The notes: generated by a model not told the origin, from the letters alone. A stretch of DNA of 64,000 nucleotides from Jatrophihabitans sp. (GCA_036399055.1 DASWNX010000030.1:124001-188000); one strand, 5' to 3'; shown: positions 19,114 to 28,733, counted from the stretch's first letter. A program made the numbers and translations.

Positions 19114-22113
19114 TCAGCCGACAGTGCTGAGCAGCCGGGATGAGCCGTCGGGGTTGGGCCGCACCTGGATCTGGTCGGCGATCCGGCGCTTGACTTCTTC
19201 GACGTGGCTGACCACCCCCACCGCGCGGCCGCCCTCACGCAAGCTGTCGAGCACTGCCAGCACCTGGTCCAGCACGTCCGGGTCCAGGCTGCCGAAACCC
19301 TCGTCGATCAGGAGCGTCCCCAGGTCCACGCCGCCGGACTCGGCACGCACGATGTCGGCCAGCCCCAGCGCCAGCGCCAGCGACACGTAGAACGTCTCGC
19401 CGCCGGACAGGGTGCCGGGGTCGCGGGCCCGCCCGGTGTGCAGGTCCAGGATTCGCAGGCCCAGGCCCGAGCGGGAGTTTCCGGTGCGTGCCGTGGTGTG
19501 CTCCAGCTCGTAGCGGCCGCCGGAGATCCGGTGTAACTGCGAGTTGGCGGCGCTGACGATCTCGGCGAACCGGCGCACCAGCACGTAGGTCGTGAGCTCC
19601 ATCTTCAGCTGGTTGTCGCCGAGCCCGGCCACGAGGTTGCCGACCCGGATGGCCGCGGCGGTCTCAGCCAGCACCCGGGCGCCGCGCCGGACCGAGGCCT
19701 CGAGCCGTTCGGCGTGTCTGAGGGCCTCGGCGAGCCTGCTGGCGGCGGCGCCGTGCTCGGCGGCGGCTGCTGTCTCGGCCGCCTCTGCCAACCGTGCTTG
19801 CTCACTGAGCTCGCTGAGGTCAGCCGGCGGCTCGTCGAGCCGCGGGTCGATGAGCTCAGCGGCGGACAGCTGCCCGCCGACCTCGTCGAGCCGCTGCTGG
19901 TAGCCGCGGATCCGCGCTCGCAGCTCGGCCAGCTCGGAGCTGCTGCGCCGGGCCCGTTCCCAGGCGGCCAGCTCGTCGAACTCGGCGGCGGCCAGCGCGG
20001 TCTGAAATCGCTCACGGGCCTCGGCCTCAACGTCCAGGGCGGTGGCCGCGGCCGAGCTGGCGGCGGCCGCGTCGTCGAGCAGCGCCACCTCGGCGCTCAG
20101 CGCCGCGACCTGGTCGGCCACGCTGGGATGGCCGTTCCGGGCCTCGGCGACTGCCAGGTCGTCCTCGGCGATGCTGGCCGACAGCGCGTCGCGGCGCTCG
20201 GTGAGCTTGGTCTCGGCCACCGCCGCCTGCTGAAGCTGCTCGGTCAGCGCGGTGAGCTGGGCGGCGATCTCGGCCAGCTCCTGATGCAGGCCCCGCTGCC
20301 GATCAGCGGCGGCCTGGGCTGCTGCCAGCCCCGCGGTGGCCTGGTCGAGTTTGGCCTTCGCGCGCTCTGGGCTGAGTTGCTCTGCCCTGATCTGCAGCTC
20401 GACCAGCTCGGCTCGCTGCTCGGCCAGTTCGGCGCGGCGGGTCTCGACCTCGGTGTTCAACCGGCGCAGCTCGTCCTCGGCGGAGTTGACCTGCTCCCGA
20501 CTGACATGGCCGTGGGCGGGGCGCGCCGGTCGGGGGTGCTCGACCGAGCCGCACACGACGCACTCCTGACCGCTCTGCAGAGCCATTCCCAGCTCGCTGG
20601 CGATGCTGGCCCGCCAGCTGACCTGCAGGGTGTCCAGCCGCGCGCGCTGGCCCTCGGCGGCGTCGAAGAGCTCCTGAGCCAGCTGCTGGTTCTCAGCCGC
20701 CAGCTTCGCCGCGGCCACCGCCTGCCGGGCGGCGAGCAACCGGGTCTGGGCCCGGTCGCGCTCGGCGCTCAGGTCGGCCAGCCGGTTGGCCGCCACCGCG
20801 GCCTGGTTGCGGTCCTCGGTCAGCCGGGCCTGCCGGGCGGGCAGGTCGCCCAGCCGTGCCGCTGTCTGCTGGCGGTGTTCGAGCTGCGCTGCGAGCTGCT
20901 GCTCGAGCCGGGAGTAGTCGGCTCGCGAGGCTGCCAGCCGGCGTTCGCGGCGAAGCCCCTCGGCCAGCTCGCCCAACCTGGTCTGAGCGCTGGCGGCGGC
21001 GGCGCGCAGGCCGGACTCCGGCAGCTGGCGCAGGGCTGGCGCGAGCTTGGCCCGCGCGGCGGTGACCGCCTGCTCGGCCTGCTCGAACCGGTTGCCGGCG
21101 ATGGCCAGCGCCTCGGCGGCGGGCAGCACCAGCAGCGCGCGTTCGGCCGCGGCCAGCTCGGCGCAAGCGGCCTGGTGCTCACCGCCGCCGGCCAGCAGCC
21201 GCTGCTGCTCGGCCCGCAGCCGCTCGCGCAGCGCTCGCCGGGCAGCCAGGTCCTGAGCCTGCTGAAGCCTGGCCGAGGACCGCGACCGCGCCGCGGTCGC
21301 GTCGGCCTGCCGTTCGGTGGCGGCTGACACGGTCTCTCGCAGACTCTCGCGCACCCCGTCCAGCAGGCTGGTGACAGCAGCGCAGTCACCGCCCTGGCAG
21401 TGACCGGCCAGCTCGCCCAGCAGGTCCTCGGCCAGGCCGGTGGCGCCAGCGAGCGCGTGGACTGCCTTGTCCATCGTCGCGGCAGCCGCCGCGCGGCGCT
21501 GCTCGGCCGCACGACGGCCCTCGACCAGCGCGTCCTGGGCGCGGGCCAGCGACTCGGTTCCGAACAGCCTTTGCAGCAAGGCGCGTTTGTCGTTGGTGCT
21601 GGCCTGCAGGAAGTTCGCGAACTCGCCCTGCGGCAGCAGCACGGTCTGCACGAACTGGGCATGGGTCAGGCCCACCGCGCGGGTGATCTCGTCTTCGGCG
21701 TCGCCGAGGTTGGCCGACAGCAGCACGCCGCCGTCAGGTTGGTCCAGTGAGCCCAGCCGCCAGAGTTTGACGCTCATGTGCACCGGGGTGCTGCCGGCGC
21801 CGCGCTTCTTCGGGCGCTGATGACTCGGAGTGCGCCGGATGCGGTACAGCCCGCTCTGGGTCTCGAAGATCAACTCCACCACCGGCTCGGCGTCGGCCGG
21901 CGCGTGATGGGACTTCAACCGCTCGGCGGTCGCTGACCTCTGGGCGAGCTTGCCGTACAGGGCGAAGCTGATCCCGTCGAGCACGGTGGTCTTGCCCGAG
22001 CCGGTCGGGCCTTCGAGCAGGAACAGCCCGCTGTCGCCGAACCGGCTGAAGTCGATCTCGACCCGGGTGTTGAACGGGCCGATCGCGGTCATGGCGAGCC
22101 GGTGCAGTCGCAT
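19114..22113 (-). CDS. sbcC: Exonuclease subunit SbcC (SMC-like ATPase)
   Basis: A 999-residue Rad50/SbcC ATPase that works with SbcD as a DNA double-strand end and hairpin nuclease. The N-terminus MRLHRLAMTAIGPF is canonical. Walker A is GPTGSGKTTVLDG near residue 35. Long heptad-rich coiled coils follow, interrupted near residue 510 by the zinc-hook CVVC. The ABC signature LSGGETFYVSLALALG and Walker B TLLIDEGFGSLD lie near residues 895 and 930. I start at the ATG at 22113, which overlaps the sbcD stop by one base (TGATG); a GTG three bases earlier is possible. Length fits the family. Cytoplasmic complex with SbcD. Confidence 0.96.
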   Translation of the reverse strand: MRLHRLAMTAIGPFNTRVEIDFSRFGDSGLFLLEGPTGSGKTTVLDGISFALYGKLAQRSATAERLKSHHAPADAEPVVELIFETQSGLYRIRRTPSHQRPKKRGAGSTPVHMSVKLWRLGSLDQPDGGVLLSANLGDAEDEITRAVGLTHAQFVQTVLLPQGEFANFLQASTNDKRALLQRLFGTESLARAQDALVEGRRAAEQRRAAAAATMDKAVHALAGATGLAEDLLGELAGHCQGGDCAAVTSLLDGVRESLRETVSAATERQADATAARSRSSARLQQAQDLAARRALRERLRAEQQRLLAGGGEHQAACAELAAAERALLVLPAAEALAIAGNRFEQAEQAVTAARAKLAPALRQLPESGLRAAAASAQTRLGELAEGLRRERRLAASRADYSRLEQQLAAQLEHRQQTAARLGDLPARQARLTEDRNQAAVAANRLADLSAERDRAQTRLLAARQAVAAAKLAAENQQLAQELFDAAEGQRARLDTLQVSWRASIASELGMALQSGQECVVCGSVEHPRPARPAHGHVSREQVNSAEDELRRLNTEVETRRAELAEQRAELVELQIRAEQLSPERAKAKLDQATAGLAAAQAAADRQRGLHQELAEIAAQLTALTEQLQQAAVAETKLTERRDALSASIAEDDLAVAEARNGHPSVADQVAALSAEVALLDDAAAASSAAATALDVEAEARERFQTALAAAEFDELAAWERARRSSSELAELRARIRGYQQRLDEVGGQLSAAELIDPRLDEPPADLSELSEQARLAEAAETAAAAEHGAAASRLAEALRHAERLEASVRRGARVLAETAAAIRVGNLVAGLGDNQLKMELTTYVLVRRFAEIVSAANSQLHRISGGRYELEHTTARTGNSRSGLGLRILDLHTGRARDPGTLSGGETFYVSLALALGLADIVRAESGGVDLGTLLIDEGFGSLDPDVLDQVLAVLDSLREGGRAVGVVSHVEEVKRRIADQIQVRPNPDGSSRLLSTVG

Positions 22114-23291
22114 CACCCACCGCCCGAGTGCGACTGGCCAGCGTGGGCGCTCTGGTAGGCCAGCTCGAACAGCTCGAGTTCGCCGGCTGACGCCTCGAGC
22201 CCGGTGACGTGGGAGATGAAGTCCGCGCCGAGCTGGCGGGGGGTCACGGCGAGCGCGGTCGCCGGGGCGTGGTCGCTGCCCGGCCGGGCGCCGGCCGGGG
22301 AGTGCAGCACCTGCAGGACATGCGGGAAGTGGGACTTCACCCGGTCGAACAACCGGTCAGGCCGGGACCGGTCGGTGACCGTCACCTGCACCCAGTCCTC
22401 GACATGGCGGTCATCGTCCAGCAATTCGGCCAGCTCGCCGGCCAGCTCCGCCATCGCGCGGGGTTGGCGCAGCGGCGCCGCGGTGACCCGGACCGGCTCG
22501 CCCGGTCGCAGGTCCACCAACGAGACCGACTTGGTGTGGCCGGCCTCGGAGAAGGAGTACCGCAACGGCGAGCCGGAGTAGCGCAGCAGGACGCCGGAGG
22601 AGCCGCGCGGCTGCTGGGCGCCGTGCAGATGACCGAGCGCGACGTAGTCCACGCCGTCGAAGGCGCCGGCCGCGACGCTGTCGACGCCGCCGACCACGAT
22701 CGAGCGCTCGCTCTCACTCGGCTGGCCACCGACCACGAAAGCGTGCGCGAGGACGACCGACCGGGTGGTCGACGGCCGGCTGGCCAGGTCGTTGCGGACC
22801 CGTCGCATCGCGGCCGTCATGACGGCCTGGTGTGAGCGCTCCAGCGGGTGGCCCGGCGGCGCCAGCGCCACCCGGGCGGCGTCGGGATCAAGGTAGGGCA
22901 GCGGGTAGACGGCCACCTCGCCATCCTGGTCGGACAGCAGCACCGGCGAGCCGATCGACGCCAGGTCGGTGCGCACCCGCAGCCGCTCGGTGAACAGCTC
23001 GGCGCCGAAACCCAGCCGGATCGCCGAGTCGTGGTTGCCGGCCGTGACGATCACCGTGCTGTGCTTGATCAACTCGGCCAGCGTGCTGGCGAACAACGCG
23101 ACCGCCTCGACCGGCGGCACCGCTCGGTCATAGACGTCTCCGGCGATCAGCACCGCCTCGACCGGCACGCCGTCGGGTGGCTCGGCCACCAGCCGGCAGA
23201 TCTGGTTCAGCACGTCTGCCTGGGCATCGAGCAGGTCGACGCCGTGCAGCGTGCGGCCCAGATGCCAGTCGGAGGTGTGCAGGAACCGCAT
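22113..23291 (-). CDS. sbcD: Exonuclease subunit SbcD (Mre11-type nuclease)
   Basis: A 392-residue metallophosphoesterase, the nuclease partner of SbcC. All five motifs are visible: HTSDWHLGR (DxH), AGDVYDR, TAGNHDSA, LAHAFV and ALGHLHG, so the dimanganese site should be intact. The C-terminal capping region is Ala/Arg-rich. I start at the ATG at 23291, which gives the family N-terminus MRFLHTSDWHLG; a GTG 24 bases upstream is unsupported. There is no Shine-Dalgarno, but TAACTT stands seven bases upstream, consistent with a leaderless mRNA starting between the beta-galactosidase gene and sbcD. It overlaps sbcC. Confidence 0.96.
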   Translation of the reverse strand: MRFLHTSDWHLGRTLHGVDLLDAQADVLNQICRLVAEPPDGVPVEAVLIAGDVYDRAVPPVEAVALFASTLAELIKHSTVIVTAGNHDSAIRLGFGAELFTERLRVRTDLASIGSPVLLSDQDGEVAVYPLPYLDPDAARVALAPPGHPLERSHQAVMTAAMRRVRNDLASRPSTTRSVVLAHAFVVGGQPSESERSIVVGGVDSVAAGAFDGVDYVALGHLHGAQQPRGSSGVLLRYSGSPLRYSFSEAGHTKSVSLVDLRPGEPVRVTAAPLRQPRAMAELAGELAELLDDDRHVEDWVQVTVTDRSRPDRLFDRVKSHFPHVLQVLHSPAGARPGSDHAPATALAVTPRQLGADFISHVTGLEASAGELELFELAYQSAHAGQSHSGGG

Positions 23292-23298
23292 ACGAAGA

Positions 23299-23304
23299 AA
23301 GTTA
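23299..23304 (-). promoter_or_regulatory. -10 box of a predicted leaderless promoter for sbcDC
   Basis: TAACTT on the minus strand ends seven bases before the sbcD ATG at 23291. There is no Shine-Dalgarno, so sbcDC may be expressed independently of the galactoside genes upstream. Confidence 0.45.
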
Positions 23305-23335
23305 CAAGCGGTCACCGACAGAATCGCGCAACGAC

Positions 23336-25360
23336 TCAGCCGCCACGGACGACCCGCACAGCTCCGGCCGGCACCAGCAACGCCCGGCTCGCCTCCTCGC
23401 CTGTCACCAGTTCGGTCCCGTCGAGCTCGACCGACACCGGTTCGCCGGTGTGGTTGAGCACGAAGGTGAACCGGGCGCCCGTGGCCGCCCGGCGCACCAC
23501 CACCTCGACTCCCGGCGGCAGGCCCGGCAGCAGCGCTCGCACGCCGGCCTGGGCCAGTATCTCCGACAGCAGGTCGCCGAGGTGGTCGTCGGACAGCGTG
23601 GTGCCCAGGTACCAGGCCTGACCCGCGCCGACGCTGTGACGGGTGATCGCCGGCGAGCCGGCCACCGGGCCCTCGGCGTAGCCGGCCAGCTGCTCAGCGC
23701 CTTCGGTCCGGCCGAGCTCAGACCAGATCGCGCCGCTGCCGTACTCGGTCAGCGGCGCTGATTCCCCCGCCAGCAACGGGTAGAACTCCTCCATCCGGAT
23801 GCCGAGCAGCTCGCGCAGCGCGCCGGGGTAACCGCCCAGGTGAAGGTGGTCACGCTCGTCGACGATGCCGGAGAAGTAGGTGACCAGCACGGTGCCGCCG
23901 GCCTCGACGAAGGCGGTCAACGCCCGCGCGTGCTCGGCTGAGAGCAGGTACAGGTGCGGCGCCAGCAGCACCCGGTAGCCACTGAAGTCCGCGCGGGGGT
24001 GCGTGAAGTCACAGCGCACCCCTGATCGCCACAGCGCTGAGTACAGCTGCCGGGCGCCGGCCATCGGGCTGAGGTCCACCGACGGGTGGGAGTCGAGCTC
24101 GGCGGCCCAGCGCGACTGCCAGTCGTGCAGGATCGCCACCTCGGCCGGCTCCACCACGCTGCCGGCCAGCTCGCCCAGGCGGGCCAGGACGCCGCCGAGC
24201 TCGAGGACCTCAGCCCAGCGCCGGGAGTCCCGGCCGGCGTGCGGCACGAGGGCGGAGTGGTATTTCTCCGCGCCTGCCGCCGAGGCCCGCCACTGGAAGA
24301 ACAGCGCCCCGTCCGAGCCCCGGGCGATGTGCTGCAGCGAGTTGCGCGTCATCTCACCCGGCGCCTTGGCCCGGTTGCGGGGTTGCCAGTTGACCGCCGA
24401 GGTGGAGTGCTCCATCAGCAGCCAGGGCGAGCCGCCGGCCAGGCCTCGCATCAGGTCCGCGGCCATCGACAGCTCCTCGGCCGGATCGGGGTCATCGACG
24501 ATCAGGTAGTGGTCGTTGGAGACCAGGTCCAGCTCGCGCGCCCACTGGAAGTAGTCCAGCGGCTTGAAGAAGGACATGAAGTTGGTGGTGACGGGCCGGT
24601 CGGAGTGCGCTCGCAGGATGGCCGCCTCGGCCTTGAAGCACTCCAGCAGCTCGTCGGAGGAGAAGCGCCAGAAGTCCAGCTGCTGGGTGGGGTTGACCCA
24701 GGTTCCCGACCGCCGCGGCGGCAGGATCTGGTTCCAGTCCGAATAGCGCTGGGACCAGAAGGCGGTGCCCCAGGCGTCGTTGAGCTCGTCCAGGGTGCTG
24801 TAGCGCTGCCGCAGCCAGTCCCGGAACGCCACGGCTGAGACGTCGCAGTAGCAGTGGGCGTTGTGGCAGCCGTACTCGTTGTGCACGTGCCACATCAGCA
24901 CCGCCGGGTGCTGGCCGTAGCGCTCTGCCAGCGCACGGGTCAGCGCGCCGGCAGCCCGCCGGTAGTCCGGGCTGGACGGGCAGAACGCCTGCCGGGAGCC
25001 GTAGCTGAGCCGCACCCCCTCGGCGGTCACCGGCAACGACTGGGGATAGCGGTGGGAGAACCAGGGCGGTGGCGAGGCGCTGGCATTGGCCAGGTCCACC
25101 CGGATCCCGTTGCTGTGCAGCAGCTCCAGCACGCGGTCCAGCCACCCGAACTCGTAGCGGCCCTCGGCCGGTTCCAGCAGCGCCCAGCTGAAGATCGCGA
25201 CGCTGACCAGGTTCACACCGGCTTCGCGCATCAGGGCGACGTCCTCAGCCCACATCGCTTCGGGCCACTGCTCCGGGTTGTAGTCACCGCCGAAGGCCAG
25301 CGCCGGACGGCCGTCAGCCGACAGCCCCGCCGTGACCTGTCCGATGCCGTTGAGCGCCAC
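23336..25360 (-). CDS. GH42 beta-galactosidase
   Basis: A 674-residue glycoside hydrolase family 42 enzyme that releases galactose from beta-galactosides. GGDYNPEQWP starts the TIM barrel. The acid/base Glu is in HVHNEYGCHNAHCYC near residue 160, where three cysteines with one in QAFCPSSP form the GH42 metal site. The nucleophile Glu is in LLMEHSTSAVNW near residue 320. The trimerisation and beta-sandwich domains follow. No signal peptide, so it acts on imported sugar. The GTG at 25360 has AAAGGA seven bases upstream and is preferred to a GTG at 25384. It is the last gene of the binding protein-permease-permease set, with a 44-base gap. Confidence 0.93.
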   Translation of the reverse strand: MALNGIGQVTAGLSADGRPALAFGGDYNPEQWPEAMWAEDVALMREAGVNLVSVAIFSWALLEPAEGRYEFGWLDRVLELLHSNGIRVDLANASASPPPWFSHRYPQSLPVTAEGVRLSYGSRQAFCPSSPDYRRAAGALTRALAERYGQHPAVLMWHVHNEYGCHNAHCYCDVSAVAFRDWLRQRYSTLDELNDAWGTAFWSQRYSDWNQILPPRRSGTWVNPTQQLDFWRFSSDELLECFKAEAAILRAHSDRPVTTNFMSFFKPLDYFQWARELDLVSNDHYLIVDDPDPAEELSMAADLMRGLAGGSPWLLMEHSTSAVNWQPRNRAKAPGEMTRNSLQHIARGSDGALFFQWRASAAGAEKYHSALVPHAGRDSRRWAEVLELGGVLARLGELAGSVVEPAEVAILHDWQSRWAAELDSHPSVDLSPMAGARQLYSALWRSGVRCDFTHPRADFSGYRVLLAPHLYLLSAEHARALTAFVEAGGTVLVTYFSGIVDERDHLHLGGYPGALRELLGIRMEEFYPLLAGESAPLTEYGSGAIWSELGRTEGAEQLAGYAEGPVAGSPAITRHSVGAGQAWYLGTTLSDDHLGDLLSEILAQAGVRALLPGLPPGVEVVVRRAATGARFTFVLNHTGEPVSVELDGTELVTGEEASRALLVPAGAVRVVRGG

Positions 25361-25367
25361 AGGGCAA

Positions 25368-25373
25368 TCCTTT
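25368..25373 (-). promoter_or_regulatory. Ribosome-binding site of the GH42 gene
   Basis: AAAGGA on the minus strand, seven bases before the GTG at 25360. It fixes the start of the beta-galactosidase against an in-frame GTG at 25384. Confidence 0.6.
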
Positions 25374-25404
25374 CCACCAGGCACGAGGCGAAGCGGGCAG
25401 CTTC

Positions 25405-26310
25405 TCAGCCCTTGCTCGCGCCGAGCGTCAGTCCGGCGATGAACTGCCGTTGCAACAACAGATACACCACCAGGGTCGGTATGACAGTGATCGTGGCGCC
25501 GGCGGCGATCAGGTTGTAGTCGGAGAGGAAGTCACCCTGCAGGTTCTTGATGCCGGTGGTGATCGGCAGCCGGTCGCCGCTCTGGATGAACAGCAGTGGC
25601 CAGAAGAAGTCGTTGTAGATCCAGATGACTTCCAGAGTGCCAAGCGCCGCCAGCGCCGGCCGGCACAGCGGCAGGATGATGGCGCGGTACTGCCGCCAGA
25701 CACTGGCGCCGTCGACCAGCGCCGCCTCGGTGAGGTCCTCCGGCAGCGCCTTCATGTAGTTGGACAGCACGAAGGTGCAGAAGCCGACCTGGAACGCCAC
25801 GTCCACGGCGATCACGCCGTAGTAGGTGTTGAGCAGGCTGCCCGAGTCACTGATCGAGTAGGGCAGCGTGGTGTGCTTGAACATCGCGTAGAGCGGAGCG
25901 GCCAGCACCTGCGGCGGCAGCAGGTTGCCGGCGGTGAACATGATCAGCAGGGTGACGTTGAAGCGCCACCGGAACCGGCTCACGGCGAAGGCCATCATCG
26001 AGGCGAGCATGATCGTCAGCAGCACCGCCGGCACCGTGATGATCAGGGAGTTCACGAAGTAGGTCTGCAGGCCGGCCCGCTCCCAGGCGGTGCTGAAGTT
26101 GTCGAGGTTGAAGCTGCCCCGCAGGCTCCAGTAGCCGTGCGCGTCGACGGCCGCCTTGGGCCGCAGCGCGGTGAAGACCGTCCACAACAGGGGGATCAGC
26201 CACAGCACCGACATCGCGATGAGGAACAGGTGAGTGCCGGGGTGGCGCGGGCCCCGGGCCCGCCGGGTCCGGCCCGCGTCCAGAGCGGGCTCGTTGACGG
26301 CGGCGCTCAC
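25405..26310 (-). CDS. Sugar ABC transporter permease, MalG/CUT1 type
   Basis: A 301-residue inner-membrane permease with six hydrophobic segments. The EAA loop that docks to the ATPase is EAALVDGASVWRQYRAIILPL near residue 195, read here from EAALVDGAS. The N-terminal cytoplasmic tail is short and basic. The GTG at 26310 overlaps the preceding permease stop by four bases (GTGA), so the two membrane subunits are coupled. Located between the partner permease and the GH42 gene, it most likely imports a beta-galactoside. No ATP-binding subunit is in the operon; CUT1 systems in actinobacteria commonly share an MsiK-type ATPase encoded elsewhere. Confidence 0.92.
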   Translation of the reverse strand: MSAAVNEPALDAGRTRRARGPRHPGTHLFLIAMSVLWLIPLLWTVFTALRPKAAVDAHGYWSLRGSFNLDNFSTAWERAGLQTYFVNSLIITVPAVLLTIMLASMMAFAVSRFRWRFNVTLLIMFTAGNLLPPQVLAAPLYAMFKHTTLPYSISDSGSLLNTYYGVIAVDVAFQVGFCTFVLSNYMKALPEDLTEAALVDGASVWRQYRAIILPLCRPALAALGTLEVIWIYNDFFWPLLFIQSGDRLPITTGIKNLQGDFLSDYNLIAAGATITVIPTLVVYLLLQRQFIAGLTLGASKG

Positions 26311-27272
26311 CGCTGCGCCCCGCGGAACGTCCGGACCAGGTAGAAGACGATCGGCGCCAGCGAGATCACCAGCAACAGGACCGCCAGCGCCGAGCCGACC
26401 CCGATCACCTGGCCCTCGCCGACCAGGTTCTGGATGACCAGCGCGCTGATCAGCTCCAGGCCGTTGGTGCCTCGGTTGATGACGTAGACGATGTCGAAGG
26501 CCCGCAGCGCCTCGATGACGGTGATGACCACCACCACGATGTTGATGGGGCGCATCGCCGGGAACACCACCTGGAAGAAGGTTTGCCTGGCCGAGGCGCC
26601 GTCGATGGCGGCGGCCTCCTTCAACGACGGGTCGACCCCTTTGAGCCCGGCCAGGTAGAGCACCATGATGTAGCCGGCATGCCGCCAGGTGGCGGCCACC
26701 AGCGCCGCCCACAGGTTGACGCTGGAATCGCCGAACCAGTCCACCGCGCCCGAGGTCCCGGCGGTGCCCAGCAGGTGATTGACCAGGCCGTCATTGCGCT
26801 GGTACATCAACTGCCAGATGATCCCGACCAGCACCAGCGAGAGCATCACCGGCGTGAAGAAGATGCTCTGGTAGAGCCGGCTGCCGCGGATCCGCTGGTC
26901 CAGCAGCACCGCCAGCAGCAGGCCCAGCGGAGTGGCCACCACTGCCAGGAACAGCAGCCAGATGACGTTGTGCCGCACGGCCAGCCAGAACGGCGGGTAG
27001 TCCTGGGTGACGTAGCGGTAGTTCGCCAGGCCGGCGGGACGGATGTCAGACAGCGCCAGGCCGTCCCATCGGGTGAAGGACAGATAGACCGACAGCAGCG
27101 TGGGAATCCAGATCAGCACCGCCTGCAGCAAGGTCGGCACGCCGACCATGACGCCGAGCACCAGTTTGTCCCGGCCCGACAGCCGGCGCACCCGACGGCG
27201 CCGGCCCGCGACCGTCGGCGAGGGCGCCGGAGCGGTCGTGGGCGGCGCGGCGACCAGCGGCAGATCGGTCAC
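26307..27272 (-). CDS. Sugar ABC transporter permease, MalF/CUT1 type
   Basis: A 321-residue permease with about six hydrophobic segments after a basic, Pro/Ala-rich N-terminal tail of some 35 residues. The EAA motif reads EAAAIDGASARQTFFQV near residue 215, followed by a conserved FPAMRP. FFTPVMLSLV in the middle is typical of the MalF/UgpA group. The GTG at 27272 lies two bases after the binding-protein stop, so translation is coupled. It forms a heterodimeric channel with the next permease. Confidence 0.92.
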   Translation of the reverse strand: MTDLPLVAAPPTTAPAPSPTVAGRRRRVRRLSGRDKLVLGVMVGVPTLLQAVLIWIPTLLSVYLSFTRWDGLALSDIRPAGLANYRYVTQDYPPFWLAVRHNVIWLLFLAVVATPLGLLLAVLLDQRIRGSRLYQSIFFTPVMLSLVLVGIIWQLMYQRNDGLVNHLLGTAGTSGAVDWFGDSSVNLWAALVAATWRHAGYIMVLYLAGLKGVDPSLKEAAAIDGASARQTFFQVVFPAMRPINIVVVVITVIEALRAFDIVYVINRGTNGLELISALVIQNLVGEGQVIGVGSALAVLLLVISLAPIVFYLVRTFRGAQR

Positions 27273-27274
27273 GG

Positions 27275-28606
27275 CTACTGGGCCGCGTACAGACTCTTGG
27301 CCTGCGCCTCAAGACCCTTGATGTCGATGTCGCCGTTCTTCAGAAAGCCCTGCAGGGCCGGCAGCAGCACGTTGTTGGCCATCGCCGGCAGCGCGTCCCG
27401 GTCGAAGAACTGGCTGATGTGCTTGGCGTTGGCGATCGCGTCGGCGCATTTCTTGTTCAACGGGGTGTACTTGGAGGTGTCGGCGCCCTTGGCGGTCTGC
27501 AGGTTGGAGGTGTCGATCGAGGCGTAGACGTCCTGGCCTTCGGCGGTTCCGAGGTAGGCCAGCAGGTCCTTGGCGGTCTGGTTGCCCCCGCCCCGCTTGG
27601 TCAGCATCAGGCCGTCGATCGGCGCCTCGATGGCGTCGGTGCCCTCGACCGCCATGCTGGGGAACGGAAAGAAGTCGATGTCGGCGAGCACGGCCTTGTC
27701 GGTGAACTGCTGGGTCACGAACGAGCCGAGCAGGTACATGCCGGACTTCTTCTTGCCCAGCGCGGTGGCCGCCTCCTGCCAGGTGGCGCCGAGCGCCGCC
27801 TTGTCCTGATAGGGCAGCAGCGCCTTCCAGTAGTCGAAGACGTCCTTGACCTTCGGCTGGTCCCAGGACTCCTTGTGGGCGCACAGGTCCATGTGGAACT
27901 GGTAGCCATTGGTGCGCATGTTGAGGTAGTCGAAGGTGCCCATCGCCGGCCAGCCGTCCTTGTCGGCGAAGCCGATCGGAATCAAGCCGTCCTTCTGCAT
28001 CCGGACGCAGAGCGCCTTGAGCTCGTCGAAGGTGGCCGGAACCTGGTAGCCCTTGGCGTCCCAGAGGCTCTTGCGGTAGAAGAAACCCCACGGGTAGTTG
28101 TAGTTGGGGACGAAGTACTTCTTGCCGTCCTCGCCGGTCGAGGCGTTGGCCAGCGCCTCGGAGAAGTTGCCGCCGATCTTCTCCCAGACGTCGTCGATCG
28201 GCGCGGCCAGGCCCTTGCCCGCGTAGTAGCGCATCCGATAGCCGGCGAACCAGGTGAAGGTGTCGTCAGGGCTGCCGTTGAGGTAGGAGTTGATGTTGTT
28301 CTGGAAGTCGTTGTGCGGCACGGTGTTGACCTTGACCGTGGCGCCGGACTGCTTGCTGAAGGCGTCGAAGACCGCCTGGTAGGCCCGCTTGGGGACATCG
28401 TCGGAGCTGCCGGAGCCGACGCTGGTCGACTTCGACGCCGTCGCCCCGCTGCCGCCCGAGGACGGCTTGTCCCCACCGGTGCAGGCTGCCAGCAGCGGCG
28501 CGGCCGCGATCCCCGCGGTCGCCACGCCGAAGCCCTTGAGCAACGTCCGCCGGCTCGGACCTCCTTCGCCTGAATGCTGAAGGAAAGGGAAAGGGGTCGC
28601 TGGCAT
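27275..28606 (-). CDS. Sugar ABC transporter substrate-binding lipoprotein (Tat type)
   Basis: A 443-residue extracellular solute-binding protein of family 1. The N-terminus has a twin-arginine motif, SRRTLLKGFG, near residue 18, a hydrophobic stretch, and a lipobox ending LLAAC at about residue 42, so it is probably exported folded by Tat and then lipidated. After a Ser/Gly-rich linker comes the two-lobed binding domain, with FAGYRMRYYAGKGL and YPWGFFYRKSLWD, typical of the CUT1 family. The ATG at 28606 has a perfect AGGAGG four bases upstream, suggesting high expression. Context with GH42, galK and galE points to galactose-containing oligosaccharides as ligand. Confidence 0.93.
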   Translation of the reverse strand: MPATPFPFLQHSGEGGPSRRTLLKGFGVATAGIAAAPLLAACTGGDKPSSGGSGATASKSTSVGSGSSDDVPKRAYQAVFDAFSKQSGATVKVNTVPHNDFQNNINSYLNGSPDDTFTWFAGYRMRYYAGKGLAAPIDDVWEKIGGNFSEALANASTGEDGKKYFVPNYNYPWGFFYRKSLWDAKGYQVPATFDELKALCVRMQKDGLIPIGFADKDGWPAMGTFDYLNMRTNGYQFHMDLCAHKESWDQPKVKDVFDYWKALLPYQDKAALGATWQEAATALGKKKSGMYLLGSFVTQQFTDKAVLADIDFFPFPSMAVEGTDAIEAPIDGLMLTKRGGGNQTAKDLLAYLGTAEGQDVYASIDTSNLQTAKGADTSKYTPLNKKCADAIANAKHISQFFDRDALPAMANNVLLPALQGFLKNGDIDIKGLEAQAKSLYAAQ

Positions 28607-28664
28607 GGTGCCTCCTGGCTGAGGGTTTCGCGTGAGGCTGGTCAGCTACTCACCGGTACCCGCC

Positions 28665-28693
28665 ATTCAGCGGAACGTAACCGCCGCTGTCAA
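28665..28693 (-). promoter_or_regulatory. Candidate promoter of the galactoside transport genes
   Basis: A consensus TTGACA (28693-28688) with a 17-base spacer to CTGAAT (28670-28665) on the minus strand, in the 127-base gap between galK and the binding protein. The -10 is poor. CCGCCG and CGGCGG flank the -35 area as an inverted repeat and could bind a regulator. Confidence 0.35.
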
Positions 28694-28733
28694 GCACGCT
28701 GCCGGTGCGGCGGATAAAATCACACGAGCGCCA

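Noticed and set aside
19714..21327. Plus-strand frame of about 540 codons opposite sbcC
   Set aside because: Low-complexity product with no domain; sbcC on the other strand has all its motifs.
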